DNA of 33,434 nucleotides from Candidatus Tayloriibacteriota bacterium (GCA_016188455.1 JACPHR010000003.1:1-33434); one strand, 5' to 3'; shown: positions 6,992 through 13,855, counted from the first letter of the stretch. Notes: generated by a model from the letters alone, not told the origin. Made by a program: numbers and translations.

Positions 6992-9625
6992 TTAGATTAA
7001 GTGTCCGTCTTGTACCGTTGACCGTCTGCGACGAAAAACCAGCTTCCCGAGTTCTGTCGCAACGATATTTAATATCCCAATCAATATAACCCCAAGCACC
7101 CATTGGAATGGAAGAGCGACAGTGCCAAACAAGAATTGCAACAGGGGCATATAAATAGCCGCGGCCATCATGATAATTCCGATGCCTATTCCTATGGATA
7201 AGTAGCGATTAGAAAATAGCGGGTATTCAAAAATACTTTTTTCCAAACTCCTAACGGAAAGTGCCAAAAATAGAGTATAGCTCCCAAAACAGGCAAAAAT
7301 AAATGTTCTGACAATTTCTTCCGGAAAACCAAACCGCAATAATAACCAATACAATATAAACAAAAGCGCGCTTGTTGAAAGTCCAATAAATAAGACCAAA
7401 AACTTCATTAAAGGGTCAAAGAGGCCGGACTTAATGCTTGGGGAACTTCGGACCAACCCATCAATGTCCCGTTCAAACGCGAACGCCACGGCGGGGAAAC
7501 TATCCGTGAAAAAATTTACCCAAAGAATTTGAAGCGCGTTTAGCGGCAAGGCTACGCCGGTCATAAGCGCTCCGCCAATCAACAAAAGTTCGTCTGTGAC
7601 GGAAGACAAAAGATAGACAAGCACCTTGCGAATGTTGTTCATGATTTGACGACCCTCTTCCACAGACGCGGCAATGGTCTCAAAATTATCATCCAGCAGC
7701 ACCAAATCCGCGACATCGCGGGCAACTTCGGTTCCTGAACCCATGGCAATGCCGATATTCGCCTGCTTGATGCTCGGCGCGTCATTGACACCGTCGCCGG
7801 TCATTGCCACCACTTCTCCCAACTCTTGAAACGTTTTCACGACTCTCATCTTATCAATAGGAGATACGCGTGAAATGACCCGTAACATAGGCAGTCGTTT
7901 TTTTAAATCATTGTCTGTTAGGGCGCGAAGCTCTGAGGCATCAAGGACATTGTTCTCGCTAATCGTTATACCAACTTCTTTGGCAACAGCAGTAGCGGTA
8001 CCGCGATGGTCACCGGTCATGATTACCGTCTTTATTCCCGCCAACTCAATTTTGCGAATCGTTTCTTTGATATTTGGCCGAACCGGGTCATGCAATGTAA
8101 CCAGTCCCTTAAAAGAGAGACGGTCAAATTGCATGTCTTTTGAAAAGATAAAATCTTCCTTCGCCTTGACCTCTTTGGTCGCCACCCCAACAACGAGCTC
8201 GCCTGATTGAGCCAGAGAATCAATGCTTGCCAAAGCCTCTTCTCGCTCTTTAGCGCCAAGCGTGGAATGACGAATGAAAATATCCGGCGCGCCAAGAAAC
8301 ACCAGCAGATGTTTGCCGCCATCACGCGCCAGCGCGGCCGAAAATTTATTGACCGCGTTAAATGGCAAAAAGTTCAAAACTGAAATTTTGTCTTTAACTG
8401 CTTCAATCGTGACGCCTTGAAGCGCGGCAGAACGCACCAACGCCGCCTCAATCACTCTGCCGCTTACTCGCCATTGCGACGGCTGGTCAGCGGGATTTTC
8501 CACGAGAACGTTTGTATTGATCAGCGCCAATTCAAGCAGTTGTTTTTCCGCTACGCCTTCAGCCGGCAAAATCTTACTGAGCTCCATTTTGGCCATGGTC
8601 AAAGTCCCCGTCTTATCAGTCAGAATTATATTAGTACTGCCTAAGGCTTCGGCGGCAACCAGCTTTCTAATGACCCCTTTGCGTTTCGCCATCCGTTGCA
8701 CGCCTATTGCCAAAATTACCGTCATGGCAACAGGCAAACCTTCCGGCACCGCCGCCACGGCGATAGCCACGGATGTCAGAAACATTTCCACCCGTGAATA
8801 TCCCAAAACAATGCCGATAACAAAAATGCCCAGTGTAAGAATCCCCAAAAAGAATCCGGCCTGTAAACTGAAACGTCTAATGGCTCTTTGCAAAGGTGTT
8901 TCTTCCCTGCGCGACTCGGCGACCAAGGCCGCGATTTTACCCAGTTCGGTAGAAAGATCAGTGCGGCAAACCAGCGCGGTGGCAACGCCTTGCGTGACAA
9001 GCGTCCCGGCAAAAACCATGGAGCTCTGCTCGCCAAGAACAGCGACCTCATTCACCTGGTCAATCTGCTTTGATACCGGCAAAGATTCTCCCGTAAGAAT
9101 GGCCTCGTCTACCTGGAAATCATTGACAAAGAGGAGCCGGCCGTCCGCGGGCACGCGGTCTCCTTGGGTGAGACGGATAATATCCCCCGGCACTAAATCG
9201 GCGGCATCTATCTCACGTTCAACGCCGCCGCGGATTACTCGCGAACGTTGTTTAAGATACGTCTTAAGTTCCGCCAGCGCTTTTTCCGCTTTATGTTCTT
9301 GGTAAAATCCGAGAGTGGCGTTGGCAATCAAAGCGGCAAAAATAAAAAACGCGTCGCGGTAATGGGCAAGAAAAACCGTAATAATTCCGGCAAACAGCAA
9401 AATCAAAATCAGAGGGCTTTTAAACTGATTCAAAAGAATAAAAAAACCGGGAGCTTGCCGCGATTTTTCTATGATATTTGAACCAAAAGTTTTTAATCGC
9501 TCTTCTGCTTCCCCCTCCGCAATGCCGGTTTGCCTATCCGTTTGCAAATCATCGGCAATGTCAGCTACGGGCAATGCCCAAAAAGAACGGCGCTGTATTT
9601 CGGCGGTAATTTTTTTCTGCGTCAT
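6992..9625 (-). CDS. P-type cation-transporting ATPase (P2, Ca2+-ATPase-like)
   Basis: This 877-aa membrane pump has all core P-type motifs: actuator TGES (ILTGESLPVSKQ), phosphorylation site DKTGTLT, nucleotide-domain GAP and TGD segments (IMTGDHRGTA), and hinge TGDGVNDAPSIKQANIGIAMG. Transmembrane helix 4 carries PEGLP (VAAVPEGLPVAMTVILAIG) and helix 6 carries NFFTDSFPA, as in P2-type Ca2+ or Mg2+/Na+ pumps (PacL/MgtA group). An N-terminal cation-ATPase domain is present, and no heavy-metal CxxC domain. It would export Ca2+ or a related cation, but specificity is not proven. ATG 9625 is chosen because it overlaps the upstream stop as ATGA; the longer ORF needs TTG 9643. It shares an operon with the 186-aa membrane protein. 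Confidence 0.93.
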   Translation of the reverse strand: MTQKKITAEIQRRSFWALPVADIADDLQTDRQTGIAEGEAEERLKTFGSNIIEKSRQAPGFFILLNQFKSPLILILLFAGIITVFLAHYRDAFFIFAALIANATLGFYQEHKAEKALAELKTYLKQRSRVIRGGVEREIDAADLVPGDIIRLTQGDRVPADGRLLFVNDFQVDEAILTGESLPVSKQIDQVNEVAVLGEQSSMVFAGTLVTQGVATALVCRTDLSTELGKIAALVAESRREETPLQRAIRRFSLQAGFFLGILTLGIFVIGIVLGYSRVEMFLTSVAIAVAAVPEGLPVAMTVILAIGVQRMAKRKGVIRKLVAAEALGSTNIILTDKTGTLTMAKMELSKILPAEGVAEKQLLELALINTNVLVENPADQPSQWRVSGRVIEAALVRSAALQGVTIEAVKDKISVLNFLPFNAVNKFSAALARDGGKHLLVFLGAPDIFIRHSTLGAKEREEALASIDSLAQSGELVVGVATKEVKAKEDFIFSKDMQFDRLSFKGLVTLHDPVRPNIKETIRKIELAGIKTVIMTGDHRGTATAVAKEVGITISENNVLDASELRALTDNDLKKRLPMLRVISRVSPIDKMRVVKTFQELGEVVAMTGDGVNDAPSIKQANIGIAMGSGTEVARDVADLVLLDDNFETIAASVEEGRQIMNNIRKVLVYLLSSVTDELLLIGGALMTGVALPLNALQILWVNFFTDSFPAVAFAFERDIDGLVRSSPSIKSGLFDPLMKFLVLFIGLSTSALLFILYWLLLRFGFPEEIVRTFIFACFGSYTLFLALSVRSLEKSIFEYPLFSNRYLSIGIGIGIIMMAAAIYMPLLQFLFGTVALPFQWVLGVILIGILNIVATELGKLVFRRRRSTVQDGHLI

Positions 9626-10182
9626 AATGCTTTTGCCACCCAACCTATAAACAAAATGCCGATAAAGTTAAACGTGAAGGAAAGAAGAATAAACCACAGT
9701 GTTCTCATCTTTGAAAAACCCAGAAGACTGATTCCCAGCTCGTCAGGAAAAGGCGAAGCGATAATCAAACCTCCCGCAAGGAACGTCAACCATCTAAAGA
9801 TTCTTAGCCTAAAAAGCATATTTATTCTTCTCACTGCGCCCTGATGTTTTACCAACTCCATCAAGTGCTCCGAAAACCTATCCCGAATAAATCGGAAAAT
9901 AATCAGGTCTCCAGCTACCGCCCCCATTGCTCCCAAAATGGCTGTCGGCAGTATTGAACTGACTCGGGCAATCTCACCGAGAGCGACTATGGCGGGAGCA
10001 GTGGTGAAAACTGAAGTGAAAAACATGCCCGCTATGAAATTCCCGAAAAATTTTAACTCCCGCGCAGAGGCTAGTATCTTTGTCAAGAATTCCGTTCTTA
10101 CCAAAATCACAGCGATAATAACACTTAAGATAATAAGTGCCATGTCATGCAATAAAAATTTTTTACTATTATTAATGTTCAT
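9622..10182 (-). CDS. Multi-pass membrane protein co-transcribed with the cation ATPase
   Basis: This 186-aa protein has about five hydrophobic segments (near residues 14-30, 46-66, 75-97, 130-145 and 162-183) joined by basic loops (RFIRDRFSEHLMELVKHQG, RRINMLFRLR). It resembles small conserved CPR membrane proteins but no named family is recognised with confidence; a distant relation to VTT/DedA-type or cation-exchanger folds is possible. The stop overlaps the ATPase start by four bases (ATGA), so the two are translationally coupled and the protein may assist the pump. Its start ATG 10182 overlaps the end of the trpS relic ORF. Confidence 0.75.
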   Translation of the reverse strand: MNINNSKKFLLHDMALIILSVIIAVILVRTEFLTKILASARELKFFGNFIAGMFFTSVFTTAPAIVALGEIARVSSILPTAILGAMGAVAGDLIIFRFIRDRFSEHLMELVKHQGAVRRINMLFRLRIFRWLTFLAGGLIIASPFPDELGISLLGFSKMRTLWFILLSFTFNFIGILFIGWVAKAL

Positions 10183-10267
10183 GGGCGTAAATCCCTATCG
10201 GACGTCCGGTCGGCTGAATGCCTGAAAGTGGGATCTTTTTGCCTTTTTTGTCCTTTGTTTTTTCCAT
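10172..10267 (-). pseudogene. Relic of a trpS 5' end
   Basis: The minus strand reads MEKTKDKKGKKIPLSGIQPT, then GRP-IGIYAHEH and a stop. This matches the TrpRS N-terminus (KILLSGVQPSGRPHIGNY at 6177), but the His codon of the HIGN motif is lost and the frame stops after 31 codons. Upstream, as at the intact trpS, there is a CCAATTYTAATT stretch and then the same palindrome core. So a trpS start with its leader exists twice, 4 kb apart in the same orientation. The short ORF could still be translated and couple to the 186-aa gene. Confidence 0.75.
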
Positions 10268-10362
10268 GTCCACAATAATATCAGATTTTTAAGATGTCTC
10301 CAATTCTAATTCTCGGGCAAATCAAATACTTAATTCACTGTCCAAATTATTTATATTTACAC

Positions 10363-10390
10363 ACAGGTACATTCGCGCGAATGTACCTGT
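10363..10390. repeat. Palindrome family copy c, perfect 28-nt form
   Basis: A perfect inverted repeat (14-bp arms) with core GTACATTCGCGCGAATGTAC. It lies about 96 nt upstream of the trpS relic, matching the position of copy a relative to intact trpS (about 78 nt upstream of its start). Confidence 0.8.
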
Positions 10391-10538
10391 ATAACTTCTC
10401 TTTTTGTTCACTTTCAGCTATTATTCCAACGCACACCAACGCTCTCGTCGTTTCATGGACCCCCAGTAGGAGAGCCGAGCTCCTTACGGGACGAGAAGTG
10501 CCAAATAGGATTCCGTGGGTATTGTTATTTTCAAAGTA

Positions 10539-10544
10539 TATAAT
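10539..10544 (+). promoter_or_regulatory. TATAAT box before the tRNA-Arg locus
   Basis: TATAAT lies directly before the broken tRNA 5' half and 41 bases before the intact tRNA-Arg. No clear -35 element is seen. It is the best candidate promoter for this tRNA. Confidence 0.4.
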
Positions 10545-10585
10545 AGCTCTCGTCGTTCAATGGATACCTGCCCGACTTGCCTGAC

Positions 10586-10657
10586 GCTTCTGTAGTTCAA
10601 TGGATAGAATATCTCCCTCCGAAGGAGGTGATGCAGGTTCGATTCCTGCCAGAAGCA
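10586..10657 (+). tRNA. tRNA-Arg (anticodon CCG)
   Basis: A 72-nt cloverleaf: acceptor GCTTCTG/CAGAAGC, D-arm GTTC/GAAT, anticodon stem TCTCC/GGAGG with loop CTCCGAA (CCG at 10619-10621, reads CGG), variable TGAT, T-arm GCAGG-TTCGATT-CCTGC, discriminator A. The CCA end is not encoded (ACAA follows). It lies inside the interrupted tRNA-Arg gene, and its 3' end is repeated at 10787-10804. Confidence 0.93.
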
Positions 10658-10786
10658 CAAACGAACACAGTAAGTTTTGGCCTGAGAAAACTCCGGGGGA
10701 GTTTTCGTGCGGGAATCGAAACCCGATTGAGCTGAGTCCAGTGCGACGGACGAACCAATCGGGGTACTGTCCATGTAATGGAAGAT

Positions 10787-10804
10787 TTCCTGCCAGAAGC
10801 ACAA
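10787..10804 (+). repeat. Direct repeat of the tRNA-Arg 3' end (att-like)
   Basis: TTCCTGCCAGAAGCACAA is identical to 10643-10660, the T-arm/acceptor end of the intact tRNA-Arg. Duplication of a tRNA 3' end is the usual scar of site-specific integration, but only 126 bp lie between the two copies and no integrase gene is present. Confidence 0.6.
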
Positions 10805-10945
10805 TATGCAAGTCAGGCGGGCGGGGGATATTCCCCTCCGAAGGGAAAAATGCCGGTTCGACTCCGGCCGAGAGCACATGTGAAAGAATTTGAGTATTCG
10901 AATTTTTTCACATATGCTCGAGAGCTCCGATGGGCATCGGAGCGT

Positions 10946-11005
10946 GCCGGAGTCGAAGCCTCGTTGTACTGACCGAGTAGCGGTCGAATCTCCGGCCGGG
11001 AGCAC
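10946..11005 (+). repeat. tRNA-3'-end-like repeat unit
   Basis: GCCGGAGTCGAAGCC followed by a 40-nt segment (10966-11005) ending like a tRNA T-arm plus acceptor (TCGAATCTCCGGCCGGGAGC). The 40-nt segment matches the minus strand at 6703-6742 at 39 of 40 positions. No full cloverleaf can be drawn, so it is treated as a tRNA-derived fragment. Confidence 0.6.
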
Positions 11006-11053
11006 AGCCGAGCGTAGCGAGGCGAACCAAAACTCTTTGACTTTTCCTATCTG

Positions 11054-11116
11054 GTGCAGTATTCTTGAGTTAGTCCGAACGCATTTTGCCGAAAAAATCC
11101 CCCCGCAAAAATTCGG
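11054..11116 (+). repeat. Left 63-bp inverted repeat flanking the exchanger gene
   Basis: It matches the reverse complement of 12262-12324 at 60 of 63 positions. The outer end begins GTGCAGTATTCTTGAGTTAG; the inner part can form a hairpin (CCGAA...TTCGG). The outer 26 nt recur at 6859-6884. Confidence 0.8.
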
Positions 11117-11262
11117 AAAGGCGGCACCTGCCCGCCAAAGCCTCGGTGCGGGCGGGGAGCCACACCGCTTAAAACCGCCAGAGAACCCGGAGAAAAACAT
11201 CGGCTCGAACCATGTTTTAATTTGGGGGAAGAAATTTTTTATTAATCTTAACAACAACTTTT

Positions 11263-12258
11263 ATGGTCATATTTTGGATAATTGTATTTATTGTTTCGTT
11301 GGGGGTGTTGGTAAAAGGCGCTGATTGGTTAATTGCGAGCGCGGAAAAAATAGGACTTGCTCTCGGTTTATCGCCTTTTATCGTCGGCGTTACCATTGTT
11401 GGCGTTGGAACATCTTTCCCGGAACTTATCTCCTCTTTTGTGGCGATGTTCAAGGGCGTGCCAGATGTTGTTGCCGCAAACGTCATAGGTTCAAATATCG
11501 CAAACATTTTACTTATTGTTGGTATTTGTGCTGTCATTGGTAAACGACTCATAGTTACAAAAAGTTTAATAGATTTAGATCTTCCGCTACTCGCTATCAG
11601 TACGGTTTTGCTTTTGGGCATCGTGTGGGATAAACAAATTACTTTGGGTGAATCTCTCTTAATGCTTGTTACTTATGGCGTATATTTGCTTTATACGGTC
11701 TTACACAAAGATACGGAAGATTCGGGTGAAATTGCTGAATTTTTACCATCACGGCAAGAAAGAAGAAAACATATACTCGCCCACAAGAAAGAAGAATTTA
11801 CTCGCCCAAAACTCGTTGTAAAAGATTTTATCCTTTTGGTTATTGGTATTCTAGGTTTAGTTTTCGGCGCGAAATATCTCATTGATGCGTTAGTGAATCT
11901 ATCCACAATGTTAAACATCGCGACTGGAGTAATTGCCATTACTGCCGTCGCGGTCGGTACTTCCTTGCCCGAACTTCTGGTTTCCGCAAAGGCAGCTCTC
12001 CAGAAAAAATCAGAGATCGCGCTTGGAAATATTTTCGGCTCAAATGTTTTCAATGCTTTAGTTGTTATAGGTTTGCCTGGATTGTTCCGCGTTCTTCCGG
12101 TAGATAATCAAACCTTTACAATTGGTGTTCCAACAATGGCTCTAGCAACATTGCTCTTTGTTATCTCTGGCATTTCGAGAAGAATTCATATGTGGGAAGG
12201 GGCGTTTTATCTTTCGGTTTATTTTCTTTTTGTCGCAAAACTTTTTAACTGGTTTTAA
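11263..12258 (+). CDS. Calcium/sodium antiporter (CaCA family, YrbG-like)
   Basis: This 331-aa membrane protein has about ten hydrophobic segments and the two inverted alpha-repeats that define the CaCA exchangers: GVTIVGVGTSFPELISS (about residues 42-58) and AITAVAVGTSLPELLVS (about 225-241), each with the ion-binding Glu. The following NVIGSNIANIL and GNIFGSNVFNAL motifs are also present. A charged cytoplasmic loop (about 150-187; SRQERRKHILAHKKEE) separates the halves. It would exchange Na+ or H+ for Ca2+. No Shine-Dalgarno is visible. The gene sits alone between two 63-bp inverted repeats, the right one starting four bases after its stop, and near the P-type cation ATPase, pointing to a shared cation-homeostasis theme. 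Confidence 0.92.
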   Translation: MVIFWIIVFIVSLGVLVKGADWLIASAEKIGLALGLSPFIVGVTIVGVGTSFPELISSFVAMFKGVPDVVAANVIGSNIANILLIVGICAVIGKRLIVTKSLIDLDLPLLAISTVLLLGIVWDKQITLGESLLMLVTYGVYLLYTVLHKDTEDSGEIAEFLPSRQERRKHILAHKKEEFTRPKLVVKDFILLVIGILGLVFGAKYLIDALVNLSTMLNIATGVIAITAVAVGTSLPELLVSAKAALQKKSEIALGNIFGSNVFNALVVIGLPGLFRVLPVDNQTFTIGVPTMALATLLFVISGISRRIHMWEGAFYLSVYFLFVAKLFNWF

Positions 12259-12261
12259 ATG

Positions 12262-12324
12262 CCGCATTTTTGCGGGGGGATTTTTTCGGCAAAATGCGTT
12301 CGGACTAATTCAAGAATAGTGCAC
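12262..12324 (-). repeat. Right 63-bp inverted repeat flanking the exchanger gene
   Basis: Reverse-complement partner of 11054-11116 (60 of 63 identical). It contains a CGCATTTT...AAAATGCG hairpin just behind the exchanger stop, so it may also act as its terminator. Confidence 0.8.
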
Positions 12325-12464
12325 AAAACTCGATAACTCATTTGTGTATTTATACAACCACGCTCGAACCTATTTTAGCAAAAACTTCTGATTCTGACGA
12401 ACGCCTCCGTGCCCCGCCACAGACGGGGCTACGGTTCAAGCAAAATTTTCTTCCACTTTTTTTA
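12325..12464. other. Spacer between two inverted-repeat cassettes
   Basis: No gene. A stable hairpin lies at 12407-12434 (CCGT-GCCCCG ... CGGGGC-T-ACGG). Two tandem copies of a TCTTCCACTTTTTTTA unit occupy about 12449-12480, the second belonging to the 180-bp repeat. CAAAATTTTCTTCC at 12441 is complementary to GGAAGAAGAAAATTTTG inside the repeat. Confidence 0.45.
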
Positions 12465-12644
12465 TCTTCCACTTTTTTTATTTGCGCGCGCCCATTTTCT
12501 TTTTTCAATTAAGGAAGAAGAAAATTTTGTTTCGGCGTTCTGCTCTGACGAGCAGGCGGAGGCGGTCTGACGCTCGCGGGCAAAAATTTTCCCCCTCAAA
12601 CTCCAATTTTTGCCCGCTCGCTCAAAACGAAGTGGGCGCAATTT
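12465..12644 (+). repeat. Left 180-bp inverted repeat of the four-gene cassette
   Basis: It is identical to the reverse complement of 15891-16073 except that three C residues are missing near 12604. It contains inner palindromic parts, for example GCGGGCAAAAATT...AATTTTTGCCCGC, so each end can fold on its own. No ORF in it looks coding. Confidence 0.9.
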
Positions 12645-12755
12645 TGAGCCCTCGCTTTACTTGATGCGGAAAAAATGATAAAGTTTTTTATCAGGTAAGA
12701 TACCAGCTTTATTTGATAAAATGTTCTTTTACAACAGAGAAACGGAGGTACAATT
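12645..12755 (+). promoter_or_regulatory. Leader of the ATP-grasp gene with hairpin and RBS
   Basis: A TGATAAA-GTTT-TTTATCA hairpin lies at about 12675-12692, a GATAAAAT box near 12714-12721, and a strong CGGAGGT ribosome binding site at about 12743-12749, six to seven bases before ATG 12756. The exact promoter is not clear. Confidence 0.4.
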
Positions 12756-13787
12756 ATGAAAGACTTAAAAAGACAACTCAAAAAAGAATCGCTGATGTTG
12801 GGAAAGTTGCTTAAGAAAATCGCTCCGCGCATCGGGGCGACTGTGTTCCTGGAGTCCGAATGGGAAATCGCCGGCCAGATCACGTTCAGGAGCGGTAAAA
12901 AGTCTTACTTCCGGTACAACACCCTTGACCTTAATCCGGTCGGGGCATCAGACATCGCCAAAGACAAAGATTACGCAAGTCTGTTTATGCGGCGACTTGG
13001 CTACCCTGTTGTGCCTGACAGCAAAACATTCTTTTCAAAAGAATGGGCGCAAGCCATTGGAGCGTCTCGCCGCACGATTGACGATGCGTATGCGTATTCA
13101 AAGCGTCTCGGCTTTCCGGTTGTGGTGAAACCAAACAGTGGCAGTCAGGGCTCTGGTGTGGCTATTGTCAACAACAGGCGCGAGTTCTACCGCGCCATGC
13201 GTGTTGCCTTCAAGATTGACCGCGTGGCGCTGGCACAGAGACAGGTGCGCGGTCGAGACTACCGGTTAGTCGTTCTAGACGACGAAGTAATCTCCGCCTA
13301 CGAACGGATACCGCTTAACATTGTCGGCGATGGTAAGACATCAATACAGCGGTTACTCCAAATAAAGCAACGTCAGTTTATCGCCGCAAAGCGGGGAACG
13401 CGTATCAAGGTGGACGATCCGCGCATTGCCGAAAAACTTAAGCGGCGGGGATTGACGCTTCGCTCGGTGCCGTCTTTTGGAGAGCAGGTGTTCTTGCTTG
13501 ATAATGCCAATTTGTCTTCTGGCGGTGACGCAGTCGATGTGTCTGCAAGCGTAAACCCCGCTTTCCGGGAGCTCGCGGTACGACTAACAAGCGATATGAA
13601 CTTGCGTTTGTGTGGCGTTGACTTCATGGTCGATGGGCACATAAGCGGGCCACCTGTACCTGGAAAATACTGGGTGTTGGAAATCAACGCCGCACCAGGG
13701 CTCGACCACTACGCCAAGACTGGTAAGGCGCAAGAAAAAATCGTCGAGGAGCTGTACCTGAAGGTTCTTCGTAGTCTGAATCATTAA
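12756..13787 (+). CDS. ATP-grasp ligase (cyanophycin-synthetase / glutathione-synthetase-like)
   Basis: This 343-aa protein has the ATP-grasp order: an N-terminal domain ending with DYASLFMRRLGYPVVPDSKTFF, the ATP-binding GFPVVVKPNSGSQGSGVAIV (about residues 123-143), YRLVVLDDEVISAYERIP, the GDGKTSIQRLL motif typical of CphA/GshF-type enzymes, and the metal-binding C-terminal VLEINAAPGLDHY (about 307-319). Such enzymes join a carboxylate to an amine via an acyl-phosphate, often adding amino acids to a peptide or cofactor. CphA proper is about 870 aa with an extra Mur-ligase domain; that part is absent. A strong RBS fixes ATG 12756. It is the first gene of the 180-bp-repeat cassette and ends in its own terminator. 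Substrate unknown. Confidence 0.85.
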   Translation: MKDLKRQLKKESLMLGKLLKKIAPRIGATVFLESEWEIAGQITFRSGKKSYFRYNTLDLNPVGASDIAKDKDYASLFMRRLGYPVVPDSKTFFSKEWAQAIGASRRTIDDAYAYSKRLGFPVVVKPNSGSQGSGVAIVNNRREFYRAMRVAFKIDRVALAQRQVRGRDYRLVVLDDEVISAYERIPLNIVGDGKTSIQRLLQIKQRQFIAAKRGTRIKVDDPRIAEKLKRRGLTLRSVPSFGEQVFLLDNANLSSGGDAVDVSASVNPAFRELAVRLTSDMNLRLCGVDFMVDGHISGPPVPGKYWVLEINAAPGLDHYAKTGKAQEKIVEELYLKVLRSLNH

Positions 13788-13809
13788 GTGGGAGATGACC
13801 CCCAACCTC

Positions 13810-13845
13810 AAGCCGGAGCATTTTCGCTTCGGCTTTTCTCTTTTC
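13810..13845 (+). terminator. Rho-independent terminator after the ATP-grasp gene
   Basis: AAGCCGGAGC pairs with GCTTCGGCTT (one G.T) across an ATTTTC loop, followed by a T-rich tail (TTCTCTTTTC). It separates the ATP-grasp gene from the following three-gene unit. Confidence 0.75.
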
Positions 13846-13855
13846 TAATTTCCTG

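Larger units (their letters stand above)
10268..10545. other. Spacer with palindrome copy c, a partial tRNA 5' copy and a tRNA promoter
   Basis: No gene is seen. It holds a perfect 28-nt palindrome (10363-10390), a 19-nt stretch at 10441-10459 resembling the 5' end of the broken tRNA-Arg (GCTCTCGTCGTTTCATGGA), an AGGAG/CTCCT hairpin just after it, and a TATAAT at 10539-10544. Confidence 0.5.
10546..10876 (+). pseudogene. Interrupted tRNA-Arg(CCG): halves at 10546-10566 and 10826-10876
   Basis: The 5' half (acceptor GCTCTCG, TC, D-stem GTTC, loop to GGATA) and the 3' half (GGAT A, anticodon stem TTCCC, loop CTCCGAA, stem GGGAA, AAAT, T-arm GCCGG-TTCGACT-CCGGC, acceptor CGAGAGC, A) join to a standard 72-nt tRNA with CCG anticodon. 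Acceptor, anticodon and T stems pair fully; the D-stem uses G.U pairs. A 259-nt insert in the D-loop (10567-10825) contains a complete second tRNA-Arg(CCG). GGATA occurs on both sides of the insert, as a 5-bp target duplication would. The insert ends are imperfect inverted repeats (CCTGCCCG...ACTTGC). The gene is therefore probably inactive. Confidence 0.65.
10877..11262. other. Gene-free repeat region between tRNA-Arg locus and exchanger gene
   Basis: It contains a GCTCCGAT-GGGC-ATCGGAGC hairpin (about 10925-10944), the tRNA-derived repeat 10946-11005, the left 63-bp inverted repeat (11054-11116), and a CCTGCCCGCC...GCGGGCGGGG hairpin near 11128-11158. Long minus-strand ORFs here are antisense to tRNA and repeat sequence and are not believed. 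Confidence 0.5.

Noticed and set aside
8517-9305. 262-aa plus-strand ORF inside the ATPase gene
   Set aside because: Shadow of the P-type ATPase reading frame; Ser/Thr/Arg-rich without domains.
10546-10876. tRNA with a group I intron
   Set aside because: Bacterial tRNA introns sit in the anticodon loop and carry conserved intron core pairings. Here the break is in the D-loop and the insert contains another full tRNA.
10484-11257. Minus-strand ORF of 257 aa, with the overlapping 10557-10877 ORF (LAGIEPASPPSEGDILSIELQ...)
   Set aside because: It is antisense to the tRNA-Arg gene and tRNA-derived repeats. 'AGIEPASPPSEGD' is a typical false translation of tRNA antisense sequence.
12482-12664. 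ORFs inside the 180-bp repeats
   Set aside because: They read through inverted-repeat sequence; the same DNA on the other side gives a different ORF, and no start signal is present.
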